64,000 nucleotides of DNA from the NCBI RefSeq assembly GCF_900115785.1, contig NZ_FOYS01000002.1, positions 186,001 to 250,000 on the forward strand, read 5' to 3'. The stretch comes from Halogeometricum limi (GTDB lineage: Archaea > Halobacteriota > Halobacteria > Halobacteriales > Haloferacaceae). The notes below the pieces were generated by a model, which saw only the letters and a list, made by a program, of their open reading frames with translations, was not told the DNA's origin and searched no databases. Positions 43,485 to 52,793 of this stretch are shown here, one piece after another. Made by a program: the position numbers and the translations under genes. How positions within the stretch are numbered: position 1 is the stretch's first letter; each line of letters begins with the position of its first letter.

Positions 43485-45383
43485 ATGACTAACGACGAAC
43501 TTATCTGGCGCATCGCAGGCGGTTCTGGGGACGGTATCGCCTCGACGAGTCAGAACTTCGCAAAGGCCCTGATGCGGTCGGGGCTCCACGTATTCACGCA
43601 CCGTCACTACCCGTCGCGCATCCGCGGCGGCCACACGTACACGGAGATTCGCGCCTCCGCCGACCCCGTCAAGTCCCGCGGGGACGGTTACAACTTCCTG
43701 CTCGCGTTGGGTGACTCCTTCGCTCGGAACCCGCAGGAGAACGCGTACTACGGCAACGAGGAGATAAAACCGCTCTCGGAGAACCTCGACGAACTCCGCG
43801 AGGGCGGCGTCATCATCTACGACTCCGGTCTCCTCGACGCCAGCGAGATAGAGGACTTCGACGAACGCGTCGAAGAGAACAACTGGCACGTCTACGACCT
43901 CGACCTGCGCACGATGGCCCGCGAACACGGCCGCGAAGTCATGCGCAACACGGCCGGCGTCGGCGCGACGTGCGCACTCGCCGGCATCGACACCGAGTGG
44001 ATCGAGGAACTCATGGAGGACGCCATGCCGGAGAAGATTCTCGAACCCAACCTCGAGATTCTCCACGAGGCCTACGACATGGTCTCCGAGGACTACGACG
44101 TGGACGCCCACGACGTGAAGGTCCCCGAGGGCGAACACGACGAGGAACAGGTGCTCCTCTCCGGGTCCGACGCCATCGCGTACGGCTCTCTCGACGAGGG
44201 CTGCCGCTTCATCGCGGGCTACCCGATGACGCCGTGGACCGAAGTGTTCACCATCATGTCGCAGAACCTGCCGGAGGTCGGCGGCATCTCCGAACAGGTC
44301 GAAGACGAAATCGCGGCGGCGGCACTCGCCATCGGTGCCTCCCACGCCGGCGTGAAGGCCATGTCCGGGTCGTCCGGCGGTGGCTTCGCGCTGATGTCCG
44401 AACCGCTCGGCCTCGCCGAGATGACCGAGACGCCGGTCGTCCTCGTCGAAGCCATGCGCGCCGGCCCCTCGACGGGGATGCCGACGAAGCCCGAACAGGG
44501 CGACCTCGAACACGTCCTGTACACCTCGCAGGGCGACTCGCACCGCGTCGTCTTCGCGCCCTCGGGCGCGGAGGAAGCCTACCGCCAGACGCGGCAGGCG
44601 TTCAAGATCGCGTACGAGTACCAGATTCCCGCCATCGTCCTCTACGACCAGAAGAACGGTGGGGAACTCCAGAACATCCCGGCCAGCGTCTTCGACGAGG
44701 AGCCGAACGGTGACCTCGGTTCGGTCCTCTCCGAAGAGGAACTCGCCGAGGCGTCCCACGACGCCTCCGGGAAGTTCAACCGCTTCCAGCACGACGTCGA
44801 GGACGGCGTCAGCCCGCGTTCCATCCCCGGTCAGAAGGGCGGCCGCTACCTCGCGACGGGTAACGAGCACATGCCCGCCGGTCACATCGCCGAAGACCCG
44901 GACAACCGCGTCTTCCAGGTGAACCGCCGCATGCAGAAGCTCGAGGCCATCCGCGCGGAACTCGACGGCTCCGACGTGCCGAACAACACGCACTACGGCC
45001 CCGAGGACGCCGACTACGGCCTTATGACGTTCGGCTCCCAGCAGGGAACCGTCGAGGAAGCCGTCGACCGACTCAACGAACGGGGCCACTCCGTGAAAGC
45101 GCTCGGCGTCAGCGAGATGGCTCCGTTCCCGGTCGACCAGGTGTCGGAGTTCTTAGAGAGCGTCGACGAATGTCTCGTCGTCGAGATGAACGCCTCGGCG
45201 CAGTTCCGCGGCCTCACGCAGAAGGAAGTCGGCCGCTTCGGCGAGAAGATGTCGAGCCTCCTGAAGTACAACGGCAACCCGTTCGAGCCCGAGGACATCA
45301 CCGAAGGCTTCGTCACAAGCATCGTCGAGGATGGAGAGCTCTCCAGCCACGAGACCAAGTTCGTTCCCGCAGCGAGTGACTAA
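43485..45383 (+). CDS. porA: Pyruvate:ferredoxin oxidoreductase, fused gamma/alpha subunit
   Basis: This 632-residue subunit pairs with PorB to oxidise a 2-oxoacid to acyl-CoA with ferredoxin as acceptor. The N-terminal gamma-like domain (about 1-190) contains the haloarchaeal RIAGGSGDGIASTSQNFA start, and the alpha part follows with FIAGYPMTPWTEVF and ALMSEPLGLAEMTETPVVL. The length pairs with a 312-residue PorB, which matches the haloarchaeal pyruvate enzyme better than the 2-oxoglutarate one. A 2-oxoglutarate activity (KorA) cannot be excluded by eye. Confidence 0.86.
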   Translation: MTNDELIWRIAGGSGDGIASTSQNFAKALMRSGLHVFTHRHYPSRIRGGHTYTEIRASADPVKSRGDGYNFLLALGDSFARNPQENAYYGNEEIKPLSENLDELREGGVIIYDSGLLDASEIEDFDERVEENNWHVYDLDLRTMAREHGREVMRNTAGVGATCALAGIDTEWIEELMEDAMPEKILEPNLEILHEAYDMVSEDYDVDAHDVKVPEGEHDEEQVLLSGSDAIAYGSLDEGCRFIAGYPMTPWTEVFTIMSQNLPEVGGISEQVEDEIAAAALAIGASHAGVKAMSGSSGGGFALMSEPLGLAEMTETPVVLVEAMRAGPSTGMPTKPEQGDLEHVLYTSQGDSHRVVFAPSGAEEAYRQTRQAFKIAYEYQIPAIVLYDQKNGGELQNIPASVFDEEPNGDLGSVLSEEELAEASHDASGKFNRFQHDVEDGVSPRSIPGQKGGRYLATGNEHMPAGHIAEDPDNRVFQVNRRMQKLEAIRAELDGSDVPNNTHYGPEDADYGLMTFGSQQGTVEEAVDRLNERGHSVKALGVSEMAPFPVDQVSEFLESVDECLVVEMNASAQFRGLTQKEVGRFGEKMSSLLKYNGNPFEPEDITEGFVTSIVEDGELSSHETKFVPAASD

Positions 45384-45386
45384 CCA

Positions 45387-46325
45387 ATGAGCGCATTCAA
45401 CGCAATCGGCGAAAACGTCGAACGAGACCGCAACGAGTACACGCCCGGCCTCGAACCCCAGCCCACGTGGTGTCCCGGCTGTGGTGACTTCGGGGTCCTC
45501 AAGGCCCTGAAAGGTGCCGCGGCGGAACTCGGCCTGTCGCCCGAGGAGATGCTCGTCACCACGGGCATCGGCTGCTCGGGCAAACTGAACAGCTACTTCG
45601 AGAGCTACGGCTTCCACACCATCCACGGCCGTTCGCTCCCCATCGCGCGCGCCGCGAAGCTCGCGAACCCCGGCCTGACCGTCGTCGCCGCCGGTGGCGA
45701 CGGCGACGGCTACGGTATCGGTGGCAACCACTTCATGCACACCGCTCGTGAGAACCACGACTTCACCTACATCGTGTTCAACAACGAGATCTTCGGCCTG
45801 ACGAAGGGGCAGACCTCGCCCACGTCGCCGAAGGGTCACAAGTCGAAGACGCAGCCTCACGGCTCCGCGAAACAGCCGCTTCGACCCCTCTCGATGTCCC
45901 TCAACTCGGGCGCGTCGTACGTCGCCCGCACCGCCGCGGTCAACCCGAACCAGGCGAAGGACATCATCGTCGAGGCCATCCAGCACGACGGCTTCTCGCA
46001 CGTCGACTTCCTGACGCAGTGTCCGACGTGGAACAAGGACGCAAAGCAGTACGTCCCGTACATCGACATCAACGAGTCCGAGGACTACGACATCGACATC
46101 ACCGACCGCAAGTCCGCCGCGGACATGATGTTCGAGACCGAGGACGCACTCCACGAGGGCACCGTCCTCACCGGTCGGTACTACCACGACGCGGACCGAC
46201 CGTCCTACCAGCAGGAGAAACAGCAGATCGGCGAGATGCCCGAGGAACCGCTCGCAGAGCGGTACTTCGACGAGGACTACGAGTGGGAGCGGACCCACGA
46301 CCTGTTCCTCGACAAGCACAAGTAA
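45387..46325 (+). CDS. porB: Pyruvate:ferredoxin oxidoreductase, beta subunit
   Basis: This 312-residue TPP-binding subunit begins three bases after the porA stop. The cluster ligand region TWCPGCGDFGVLKAL is near residue 27-41, followed by GIGCSGKLNSYFE, with TPP-binding GGDGDGYGIGGNHF around 107. It forms the heteromeric enzyme with PorA. There is no separate delta ferredoxin subunit nearby, as expected for the haloarchaeal two-subunit type. Confidence 0.88.
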   Translation: MSAFNAIGENVERDRNEYTPGLEPQPTWCPGCGDFGVLKALKGAAAELGLSPEEMLVTTGIGCSGKLNSYFESYGFHTIHGRSLPIARAAKLANPGLTVVAAGGDGDGYGIGGNHFMHTARENHDFTYIVFNNEIFGLTKGQTSPTSPKGHKSKTQPHGSAKQPLRPLSMSLNSGASYVARTAAVNPNQAKDIIVEAIQHDGFSHVDFLTQCPTWNKDAKQYVPYIDINESEDYDIDITDRKSAADMMFETEDALHEGTVLTGRYYHDADRPSYQQEKQQIGEMPEEPLAERYFDEDYEWERTHDLFLDKHK

Positions 46326-46330
46326 CGGCC

Positions 46331-46376
46331 CGAACGCGGCCGTTCGCGGCCGCAATCGCGGACCGGCACGCTGTTT
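46331..46376 (+). terminator. Possible terminator after porB
   Basis: CGAACG and CGTTCG (46331-46346) form a 6-base inverted pair, and a short T-run (GCTGTTTTCTG) follows about 25 bases later. This is a weak candidate; haloarchaeal termination mostly relies on T-rich tracts. Confidence 0.3.
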
Positions 46377-46420
46377 TCTGATTCGGAAGATATTTTTTCG
46401 GTGAAGCAAAAGACAGAGCC

Positions 46421-46849
46421 ATGGAAGCCACCTCCACGGAGGGACGTATCCTCGCCGTCCTCGAACAGGATGCGCAGGCGTCCTACGCCGAGATCGCCGA
46501 CCGGGCGGGCGTCTCGAAGCCCACGGTCAGAAAGTACATCCAGAAACTGGAGTCCGACGGCGTCATCGTCGGCTACTCGGCCGACGTGAACCCGAAGAAA
46601 CTCTCCGGACAGTCCATCGCGTTCGTCGGCATCGACGTGGCGTCCGAACGCTACGTCGAGGCGACGCGCGCGCTGAAATCGCTCGACGACGTGGAGTCGC
46701 TGTACTCCTCGTCGGGCGACCACATGCTGATGGCCGAGGTGCGCGCCGCCGACGGCGACGCCTTGGGCGACGTCATCGCAGAACAGATTCTCTCTATCGA
46801 GGGCGTCACCGCCGCGCACCCGTCGTTCCTGCAAGAGCGACTGAAGTAA
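46421..46849 (+). CDS. Lrp/AsnC-family transcriptional regulator
   Basis: This 142-residue protein has an N-terminal winged HTH (AEIADRAGVSKPTVRKYIQK) and a RAM ligand-sensing domain (SIAFVGIDVASERYVEATRAL, then SSGDHMLMAEVRA). Such regulators sense amino acids or related acids. It follows porAB on the same strand, 96 bases downstream, with a GATATTTTTT promoter element at 46388-46397. Regulation of porAB or itself is plausible but inferred from position. Confidence 0.88.
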   Translation: MEATSTEGRILAVLEQDAQASYAEIADRAGVSKPTVRKYIQKLESDGVIVGYSADVNPKKLSGQSIAFVGIDVASERYVEATRALKSLDDVESLYSSSGDHMLMAEVRAADGDALGDVIAEQILSIEGVTAAHPSFLQERLK

Positions 46850-47022
46850 TCGAACCGCTGTCTCGTCCCACGCTGCCCCACCCTGTTGCATCCCATCCGC
46901 CCCGCCTGCCCCCTCCGACCTGCTTCGCCCACCCGTCTCGTCTCTCCGTTCTCTCCCCGCCGCGCATCACTTTCGCCCCGCTTTGCGAACACTAACGAGT
47001 CTGCACCGCCCACGGTCTGGTG

Positions 47023-48336
47023 ATGGCGGGAGAGACGCTCCCTGGCGTGGCGCGCGAGGACGACTCCGACTCGCGTATCGTCCTCCACGTCGATATGGAC
47101 TGCTTTTACGCCTCCTGCGAACGCCTCCGCGAACCCGAACTCGTCGGCGAGCCCCTCGTCGTCGGGATGGGGTACGAGGACGGCGAGTCGTTCGGGGCCG
47201 TCGCCACCGCGAGTTACGAAGCCCGCGAGTACGGCGTCGAGAGCGCCCAGCCCATCTCGCAGGCGCTCGAACGCCTCCCTCGCATCGACGCCGCCGCCGC
47301 CGCCGCCGACGAACCCGCCGGCCACTACCGCCCCGTCGACATCGAGTTCTACAAGTCCGTCGCCGGCGAGGTAAAGGAGATTCTGCACGACTGCGCCGAC
47401 GTGGTGCGGGAGGTGAGCGTCGACGAGGCGTACCTCGACGTGACCGACAGCAGTTCCTGGCGGACCGTCGACGGCGAGGACCGAACGCTCGCGGAGGGCG
47501 TCGGCCGCTACCTCAAACAGCGCATCCGCCGCGACGTCGGCGTCCCGGCGAGCGTCGGCGTCGCGCCCAACATGTCCGCGGCGAAGGTGGCGTCCGACTA
47601 CGACAAGCCCGACGGGTTGGTCGTCGTCCCGCCGGGGTCGGTTCGGTCGTTCCTCGAGTCGCTCCCCGTCACGGAGGTTCACGGCGTCGGCCCCGTGACG
47701 GCGCGAAAGATGGGCGAGATGGGTATCGAGACGGCGGGCGACCTCGCGGTGGCGGACCCGGCCGCGTTGGAAGACCGGTTCGGGTCGCGCGGCCGAGAAC
47801 TCCACGAACGGGCCCGCGGGAACGACGACAGAGAGGTGACGCCGACGGGGCGTCCGAAGAGCCTCTCCCGGGAGTCGGCGTTCGCCGACGCGACGGACGA
47901 CCACGAGGAGAAATCACAGGTCGTCGCCGCACTTGCCGCGGACGTCGCCGAACGGGCGCGGAGCCGCGGCGCGATGTACCGGACCATCGGAATCAAGGTC
48001 GTCGTCCCGCCGTACGAGGTGAACACGCGAGCGCGGTCGCTGTCGGGACCCGTCGACGACCCCGAACTGGTCCGAGAGGTGGCACTCGACCTCCTCTCGG
48101 AGTTCGAGTCGGACGCGGCGCGGAAAGTCGGCGTCCGCGTCTCGAACCTCTCGTTCGCCGACACGGACCAATCGCGTCTCGACGGATGGGAGGGGGCGGA
48201 TGCGACGAGGGACGAGAGCGGAAGTACCGGTGCGAGACACGACGACGAGGTGACCGACGACGCGGGCGCGTCACGGCAGCAGCGCGAGACACAACCCTCG
48301 CTCGGTGACTTCAGCGGCGACTTCGGCGGCGACTGA
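47023..48336 (+). CDS. dinB: Y-family DNA polymerase IV (DinB)
   Basis: This translesion polymerase has the Y-family start IVLHVDMDCFYASCERL, the SVDEAYLD catalytic acidic pair, PASVGVAPNMSAAKVASDYDK and the HhH-type VHGVGPVTARKMGEMG. The protein is 437 residues from ATG 47023. Its C-terminus ends QPSLGDFSGDF after a disordered acidic stretch, a PCNA-interacting (PIP) motif, Q-x-x-L-x-x-F. The GTG at 47020 is a possible earlier start. The left neighbour region 46850-47022 is C/T-rich. Confidence 0.92.
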   Translation: MAGETLPGVAREDDSDSRIVLHVDMDCFYASCERLREPELVGEPLVVGMGYEDGESFGAVATASYEAREYGVESAQPISQALERLPRIDAAAAAADEPAGHYRPVDIEFYKSVAGEVKEILHDCADVVREVSVDEAYLDVTDSSSWRTVDGEDRTLAEGVGRYLKQRIRRDVGVPASVGVAPNMSAAKVASDYDKPDGLVVVPPGSVRSFLESLPVTEVHGVGPVTARKMGEMGIETAGDLAVADPAALEDRFGSRGRELHERARGNDDREVTPTGRPKSLSRESAFADATDDHEEKSQVVAALAADVAERARSRGAMYRTIGIKVVVPPYEVNTRARSLSGPVDDPELVREVALDLLSEFESDAARKVGVRVSNLSFADTDQSRLDGWEGADATRDESGSTGARHDDEVTDDAGASRQQRETQPSLGDFSGDFGGD

Positions 48337-48349
48337 GTCGGAGCGGCGA

Positions 48350-49825
48350 CTACTCCGAGGGCCCGTTCCACGTCACGACTTCGACGCGCGCGCCGCCGTC
48401 CGTTCCGGTCGTTGCGGTGACCTGCCAGCCGTGCGCTTTCGCGATGTCGTGGACGATGGCGAGACCGTACCCGGTTCCGTCTTTCGCGGTCGTGTATCCG
48501 CGGTCGAACACCGCCTCTCGTTCCGACTCGGGAATCCCCGGGCCGTCGTCTTCGACGTAGAACCCCGCGCCGTCGTCGAGTCGACCGACCGAGATTGTCG
48601 GGCCGGCGCGCGGGCCGTCGTCCTCGCTCGAATCGTGCCCGTGTTCCACGCAGTTCCGCAGGAGGTTCTCCACGAGACGGACGAGACGGACCCGGTCACA
48701 CCGCACGTCGCCGAGTTCGTCCGAGACGTCGAGCGTCGCGTCCGGAGCGTCGACGGACGCCCACGCCTCCTGCACCGCGTCGGCGACGTGGACCGGTTCC
48801 CGGTGGAGGACCGTCGCGCCGCCCCGAGCCAACGAGAGCACGTCGTCGACGATGTGCTCGATGCGGTCGAGGGCGTCGGCGACGGTGTCGAGTCGGTCGT
48901 CGTCGCCCGTCTCTCGCGCGAGTTCGAGGTTTCTCCGGGCGACGTTCAGCGGGTTCCGGAGGTCGTGACTCACCACCGAGGCGAACTCGTCGAGTCGTTC
49001 GTTCTGTCGTTCGAGTTCCTCGACGGCCTCCTTTCGCTCGGTGATGTCGCGGGAGACGCCGACGAGTCCGACGACTGTTCCCTCCTCGTCGTGCCACGGG
49101 ACCTTCGAGGTGAGGTTCCACTGTTCGCGAGACGGGAGGTACTCCTCTTTGTCGAGGATGGACACGTCCCCGTCGAGGACGCGCCTGTCGTCTTCGGAGG
49201 CCGCGGCCGCCGCCTCGTCCGAGACCAACTCTTCGCCGAGTTCCGTGTCCCGCCGCCCGACGAGGTAGTCGGGGTCGTCGACGAACGCCGAACTCACCCG
49301 GAGATGTCTCCTCTCGGCGTCTTTGACGAAGATGTGGACGGGGAGGTTCTCGAACAGCGAGTTCAGTATGGTCTCGGGGTCTCCGAGGTGGTCGTCGTGG
49401 CCGTCGTCCGCGCGGCCATCGGCGCGGCCGTCATCGGCGCGGCCGTCATCTGCGCGGCCGTCTTTTGCGCGTCGGTCAGCGACGGCGCGTCTCACCGCGT
49501 CGGCGAGGAGTGGCCACTCGGCCCCGTTCGCGCGGGGGATAACGTCCGTCGCGCCCGCCTCGAAGGCGGCGGCGATGCTCTCCTCGTCGGGGTCCGAGAC
49601 GAGTGCGACCACGCTTGTGACGTCGCTCTCGGCGGCCCGCCGAATCTCTCCGAGTGCGCCGGCGACGACGAGGCAGTCGAACGATTCCGCCTCCACTGTC
49701 GCCGGCGCGACCCGTTCGACGCGCAGCGACAGTCTCTCGGTCAGTTCGTCGGCGACGGTCGAATCGAATCGGTCGTCCGCGCCGACGACGCCGACTCGGG
49801 GGTGGCCGTTCTGGACTCCTGTCAC
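48350..49825 (-). CDS. Cytoplasmic histidine kinase with degenerate receiver and PAS domains
   Basis: This 491-residue protein has no membrane segments. The N-terminal ~115 residues look like a receiver domain, but the position after CLVV where the phospho-acceptor Asp should be is Ala55, and the usual conserved Lys is Arg98. A repeat linker (GRADD units, about 123-142) leads to a PAS domain (150-270). The HisKA box SVVSHDLRNPLNVARRNLE comes near 286, then an HATPase with LVENLLRNCVEHG and VEDDGPGIPE. It probably senses a cytoplasmic signal and phosphorylates an unknown receiver. Confidence 0.87.
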   Translation of the reverse strand: MTGVQNGHPRVGVVGADDRFDSTVADELTERLSLRVERVAPATVEAESFDCLVVAGALGEIRRAAESDVTSVVALVSDPDEESIAAAFEAGATDVIPRANGAEWPLLADAVRRAVADRRAKDGRADDGRADDGRADGRADDGHDDHLGDPETILNSLFENLPVHIFVKDAERRHLRVSSAFVDDPDYLVGRRDTELGEELVSDEAAAAASEDDRRVLDGDVSILDKEEYLPSREQWNLTSKVPWHDEEGTVVGLVGVSRDITERKEAVEELERQNERLDEFASVVSHDLRNPLNVARRNLELARETGDDDRLDTVADALDRIEHIVDDVLSLARGGATVLHREPVHVADAVQEAWASVDAPDATLDVSDELGDVRCDRVRLVRLVENLLRNCVEHGHDSSEDDGPRAGPTISVGRLDDGAGFYVEDDGPGIPESEREAVFDRGYTTAKDGTGYGLAIVHDIAKAHGWQVTATTGTDGGARVEVVTWNGPSE

Positions 49826-49952
49826 ACGTACTCGCGGGTGGGGATGCGGCCTCTTAAATCAGTAGGGGGCGTTCGCCTCCGAGTCTCGACCGTCGGTCGC
49901 GTGTCGGACGCGAGGGGAGGAACTATGAGGCGGGGCGCTGAGAAACCGATAG

Positions 49953-51710
49953 ATGACGGAGGATACGGAGACTATCACCGTCGCGGACGTACGCGACGGC
50001 GTGGGGGGAGACGCGAACGCCGACCCGGGGACGCCGGTGGACCTCCCCGTGGTCGACATTCTGACCGGTCGCGGGTTCGTCACCGGCAAGTCCGGGTCGG
50101 GGAAGTCGAACACGGCGTCGGTCATCATCGAGAAACTGCTGTCGAACAACTTCCCGGTGCTCATCGTCGATACCGACGGCGAGTACTACGGGTTGAAAGA
50201 GCAGTTCGAACTCCTGCACGCCGGCGCGGACGACGAGTGCGACATCCAGGTCAGCCCCGAACACGCCGAGAAACTGGCGCATCTCGCACTCGAACAGAAC
50301 GTCCCCATCATCCTCGACGTCTCGGGCTACTTGGACGAGGACGACGCGCAGAAACTCCTCACCGAGGTGGCGAAGAACCTCTTCGCGAAGGAGAAGAAAC
50401 TGAAAAAGCCCTTCCTCATGCTCGTCGAGGAGTGTCACGAGTACATCCCGGAGGGCGGCGGGATGAACGAGGCGGGCAAGATGCTCATCAAAATCGGCAA
50501 GCGAGGGCGGAAACACGGCCTCGGCATCGTCGGCATCTCGCAGCGACCGGCCGACGTGAAGAAGGACTTCATCACCCAGTGCGACTGGCTCTGCTGGCAC
50601 CGACTGACGTGGAACAACGACACGAAAGTCGTCGGGCGCATCCTCGGGTCGGAGTACGCCGACGCAATCGAGGACATGGGCAACGGCGAGGCGTTCCTCG
50701 TCACCGACTGGTCCGAGTCGATTCGACGGGTGCAGTTCCGAAAGAAGAACACGTTCGACGCGGGCGCGACGCCCGGACTGGACGACTTCGAACGGCCCGA
50801 CCTGAAGTCCATCGACGGCAACCTCGTCTCGGAGTTGCAGGGTATCTCCGACGAGAAAGCCCGCCGGGAGAGCGAACTCGCCGACCTGCGACAGGAGTTA
50901 GAGAAGAAGGAGGCGACGATTCGCGACCTGAAACGGGAGTTAGAGGAGGCCCGCGACCTCTCGCGGATGGCCGACCAGTTCGCGCAGGCGATGTTCCAAC
51001 GCGGCGAGTCGCCGTACCGCGGCGGGCAGGGACGGAACCTCAATCGGCCGACGGAGAAACAGGCCGCGCTCGGCGAGTACGACGCGTCGGCGGCGAGTGC
51101 GGAGGGTCCGACGCCTGAAACCCTCGAACCAGACGGCGACACGTCAGGCGAAGGCCGGACCGACACCGGGTCGGACGGCGACAGAGAGACGGAGGAAGAA
51201 GACGCCGTCACGGCCGCGGCCGCCGACGCCTACCCCGGACTGGACGCGTCGGTCGGCGAGGTCGGTGCCGACACGGACCCGGCCGTCGCCCCCGAACGCG
51301 CGCACCGCGAACTCGCGGGCGTCTCCGGCCGAGAGGACGTGATAGAGCGTCTCACGAGCGTCGTCGACGCCCTCCCGCCGGTGTCGCGCCGGATGCTCGC
51401 GTTCTACCGGGAACTGGACCGCTCGTGCGACCCGGTGGACGCGCACGTCGCGGCGGGCGCGGTCGGCGACAGACAACTCGCGTACAGTCGGAACGCGCCG
51501 CTTCGCAGAGCCGAGTTCGTCGAACACGTCGGTCGCGGCCGGTACGCCTACGCCCTCCCCGAACTCGTCCGCGAGACGTTCGCCGACAGACTCGACGACG
51601 ACGAACTCGCCGCCGTCGTCGCCGCCGTGGAGTCGTCGTTCGTCGTGGAGACGGGCGGGGCCGAGGAGACGGCCGAGCGAGACGAAGACGCCGCCGAAGC
51701 GGACGACTGA
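49953..51710 (+). CDS. HerA-like DUF87 ATPase with coiled coil
   Basis: This 585-residue ATPase has Walker A GKSGSGKSNT (45-54), a LIVDTDGEYYGL strand and Walker B FLMLVEECHEYIPEGGG (about 152-168), all of the HerA/FtsK type that pumps DNA. A charged coiled coil (about 293-345) is followed by a low-complexity acidic region and a C-terminal alpha domain (EDVIERLTSVVDAL). HerA normally pairs with the NurA nuclease, but no nurA gene is visible nearby, so this may be an orphan or a different DUF87 branch. Confidence 0.8.
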   Translation: MTEDTETITVADVRDGVGGDANADPGTPVDLPVVDILTGRGFVTGKSGSGKSNTASVIIEKLLSNNFPVLIVDTDGEYYGLKEQFELLHAGADDECDIQVSPEHAEKLAHLALEQNVPIILDVSGYLDEDDAQKLLTEVAKNLFAKEKKLKKPFLMLVEECHEYIPEGGGMNEAGKMLIKIGKRGRKHGLGIVGISQRPADVKKDFITQCDWLCWHRLTWNNDTKVVGRILGSEYADAIEDMGNGEAFLVTDWSESIRRVQFRKKNTFDAGATPGLDDFERPDLKSIDGNLVSELQGISDEKARRESELADLRQELEKKEATIRDLKRELEEARDLSRMADQFAQAMFQRGESPYRGGQGRNLNRPTEKQAALGEYDASAASAEGPTPETLEPDGDTSGEGRTDTGSDGDRETEEEDAVTAAAADAYPGLDASVGEVGADTDPAVAPERAHRELAGVSGREDVIERLTSVVDALPPVSRRMLAFYRELDRSCDPVDAHVAAGAVGDRQLAYSRNAPLRRAEFVEHVGRGRYAYALPELVRETFADRLDDDELAAVVAAVESSFVVETGGAEETAERDEDAAEADD

Positions 51711-51719
51711 CCGACAGTC

Positions 51720-52019
51720 GTGTTCGACGGACCCCGTCGCTCGGCGGTGCTCGGTGCCGAGACGGTGCTTCTCGTTCTCGGTTTCAACTTCGCGGAGTTC
51801 ACGATGCTTCCGTGGACGTTCCCCGAGTACGGTCCGCTCGCGACGTTCTCGTTGGCCGTAGTCGGCGGTCTCGCGGTCCTCGCCGGCGTCGTCGCCGCAC
51901 CCTTCTCACTCCGGCGAGCGAAGTCGCTCGTCGCGTTCGGCGCGGTATCACTTGCCGGATTCGTCCCGACGTACTTGCTGTTCGGATGCGTGTTCTACGG
52001 GTGTGTGGGCGGTGTCTGA
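51720..52019 (+). CDS. Hypothetical membrane protein (99 aa)
   Basis: GTG at 51720 opens a 99-residue frame with three or four hydrophobic stretches (ETVLLVLGFNFAEFTML; LATFSLAVVGGLAVLAGVVA; VAFGAVSLAGFVPTYLLFG). It ends in CVFYGCVGGV. It follows the HerA-like gene by 9 bases and may be co-transcribed. No family recognised. Confidence 0.6.
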   Translation: MFDGPRRSAVLGAETVLLVLGFNFAEFTMLPWTFPEYGPLATFSLAVVGGLAVLAGVVAAPFSLRRAKSLVAFGAVSLAGFVPTYLLFGCVFYGCVGGV

Positions 52020-52069
52020 CCGCGACGAGAGAAGAGTGGAGACCGTCTGTCGACGCCGGACGCCTCACC

Positions 52070-52714
52070 TTACAGCGGTGCGACGAGGTCTTCGAGTGCC
52101 GCCCGGGGGTCGTCGGCCTTCGCGACGCCGGAGGCGAGGAGGATGCCCGTCGCGCCGAGGTCACCGGCGGCGGCCACGTCGTCGCCCGAGGAGATGCCCG
52201 CGCCGCAGAACACGTCGACGTCCTCGTCGACGTTCGCGGCGGCGGCGACGGCGTCTTCGACGATGTCGGGGTCGGCCGTGGAGACGGAGACGTCGCCGCC
52301 GATGAGTTCCGGCGGTTCGACGGCCACCGAATCGGGGCCGAGTGCGGCGACGGCACCGATCTGCGCGGGGTTGTTCGCGCAGACGCACGTCTCCAGTCCG
52401 GCGCGTTCCGCGGCGCGGACGGAGCCGTCAATGTCGGCGAGTTTCATGCGCTTCTCCGAGTGGTTGACGAGCGTTCCCTCCGCTCCAGCGTCGGCGACGG
52501 CTTCGGCGAGCGTGCTCCCGGTGTGACTGCCGTAGTCGTTCGGGTCGACGTGCTGGGCCCACGTCTCGACGCCCGTCTCGGCGACGCGGCGAACGTCGGC
52601 GGCCTGCGGGGAGACGGCGATGCGGACGCCGGATTCCTCGGCGACGTCCTTCGCCGCGGTCGCTACTTCGATGGGGTCGCACGGGTACGCTTTGAGGTTG
52701 ACGAGGATGAACAC
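52070..52714 (-). CDS. tpiA: Triosephosphate isomerase
   Basis: Archaeal-type TpiA of 214 residues from the GTG at 52714, interconverting DHAP and glyceraldehyde-3-phosphate. Diagnostic parts are [29 protein letters not shown] (catalytic His), [14 protein letters not shown] (catalytic Glu) and a [14 protein letters not shown] phosphate loop. The family is normally short like this in archaea. The GTG start is set by the TATA element 24 bases beyond it. Confidence 0.92.
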   Translation of the reverse strand: MFILVNLKAYPCDPIEVATAAKDVAEESGVRIAVSPQAADVRRVAETGVETWAQHVDPNDYGSHTGSTLAEAVADAGAEGTLVNHSEKRMKLADIDGSVRAAERAGLETCVCANNPAQIGAVAALGPDSVAVEPPELIGGDVSVSTADPDIVEDAVAAAANVDEDVDVFCGAGISSGDDVAAAGDLGATGILLASGVAKADDPRAALEDLVAPL

Positions 52715-52737
52715 GAGAACGAGTACTCGGTCCCGAG

Positions 52738-52746
52738 CAAAATAAG
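52738..52746 (-). promoter_or_regulatory. TATA box of tpiA
   Basis: Read on the minus strand, CTTATTTTG stands 24-32 bases before the GTG start at 52714, in a short AT-rich island. It also lies within the divergent region with the gene starting at 52794. Confidence 0.6.
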
Positions 52747-52793
52747 TTGAGCATCCCCCCTCGTATTTACGGCCCGAGCGAGACGAACTCGAC

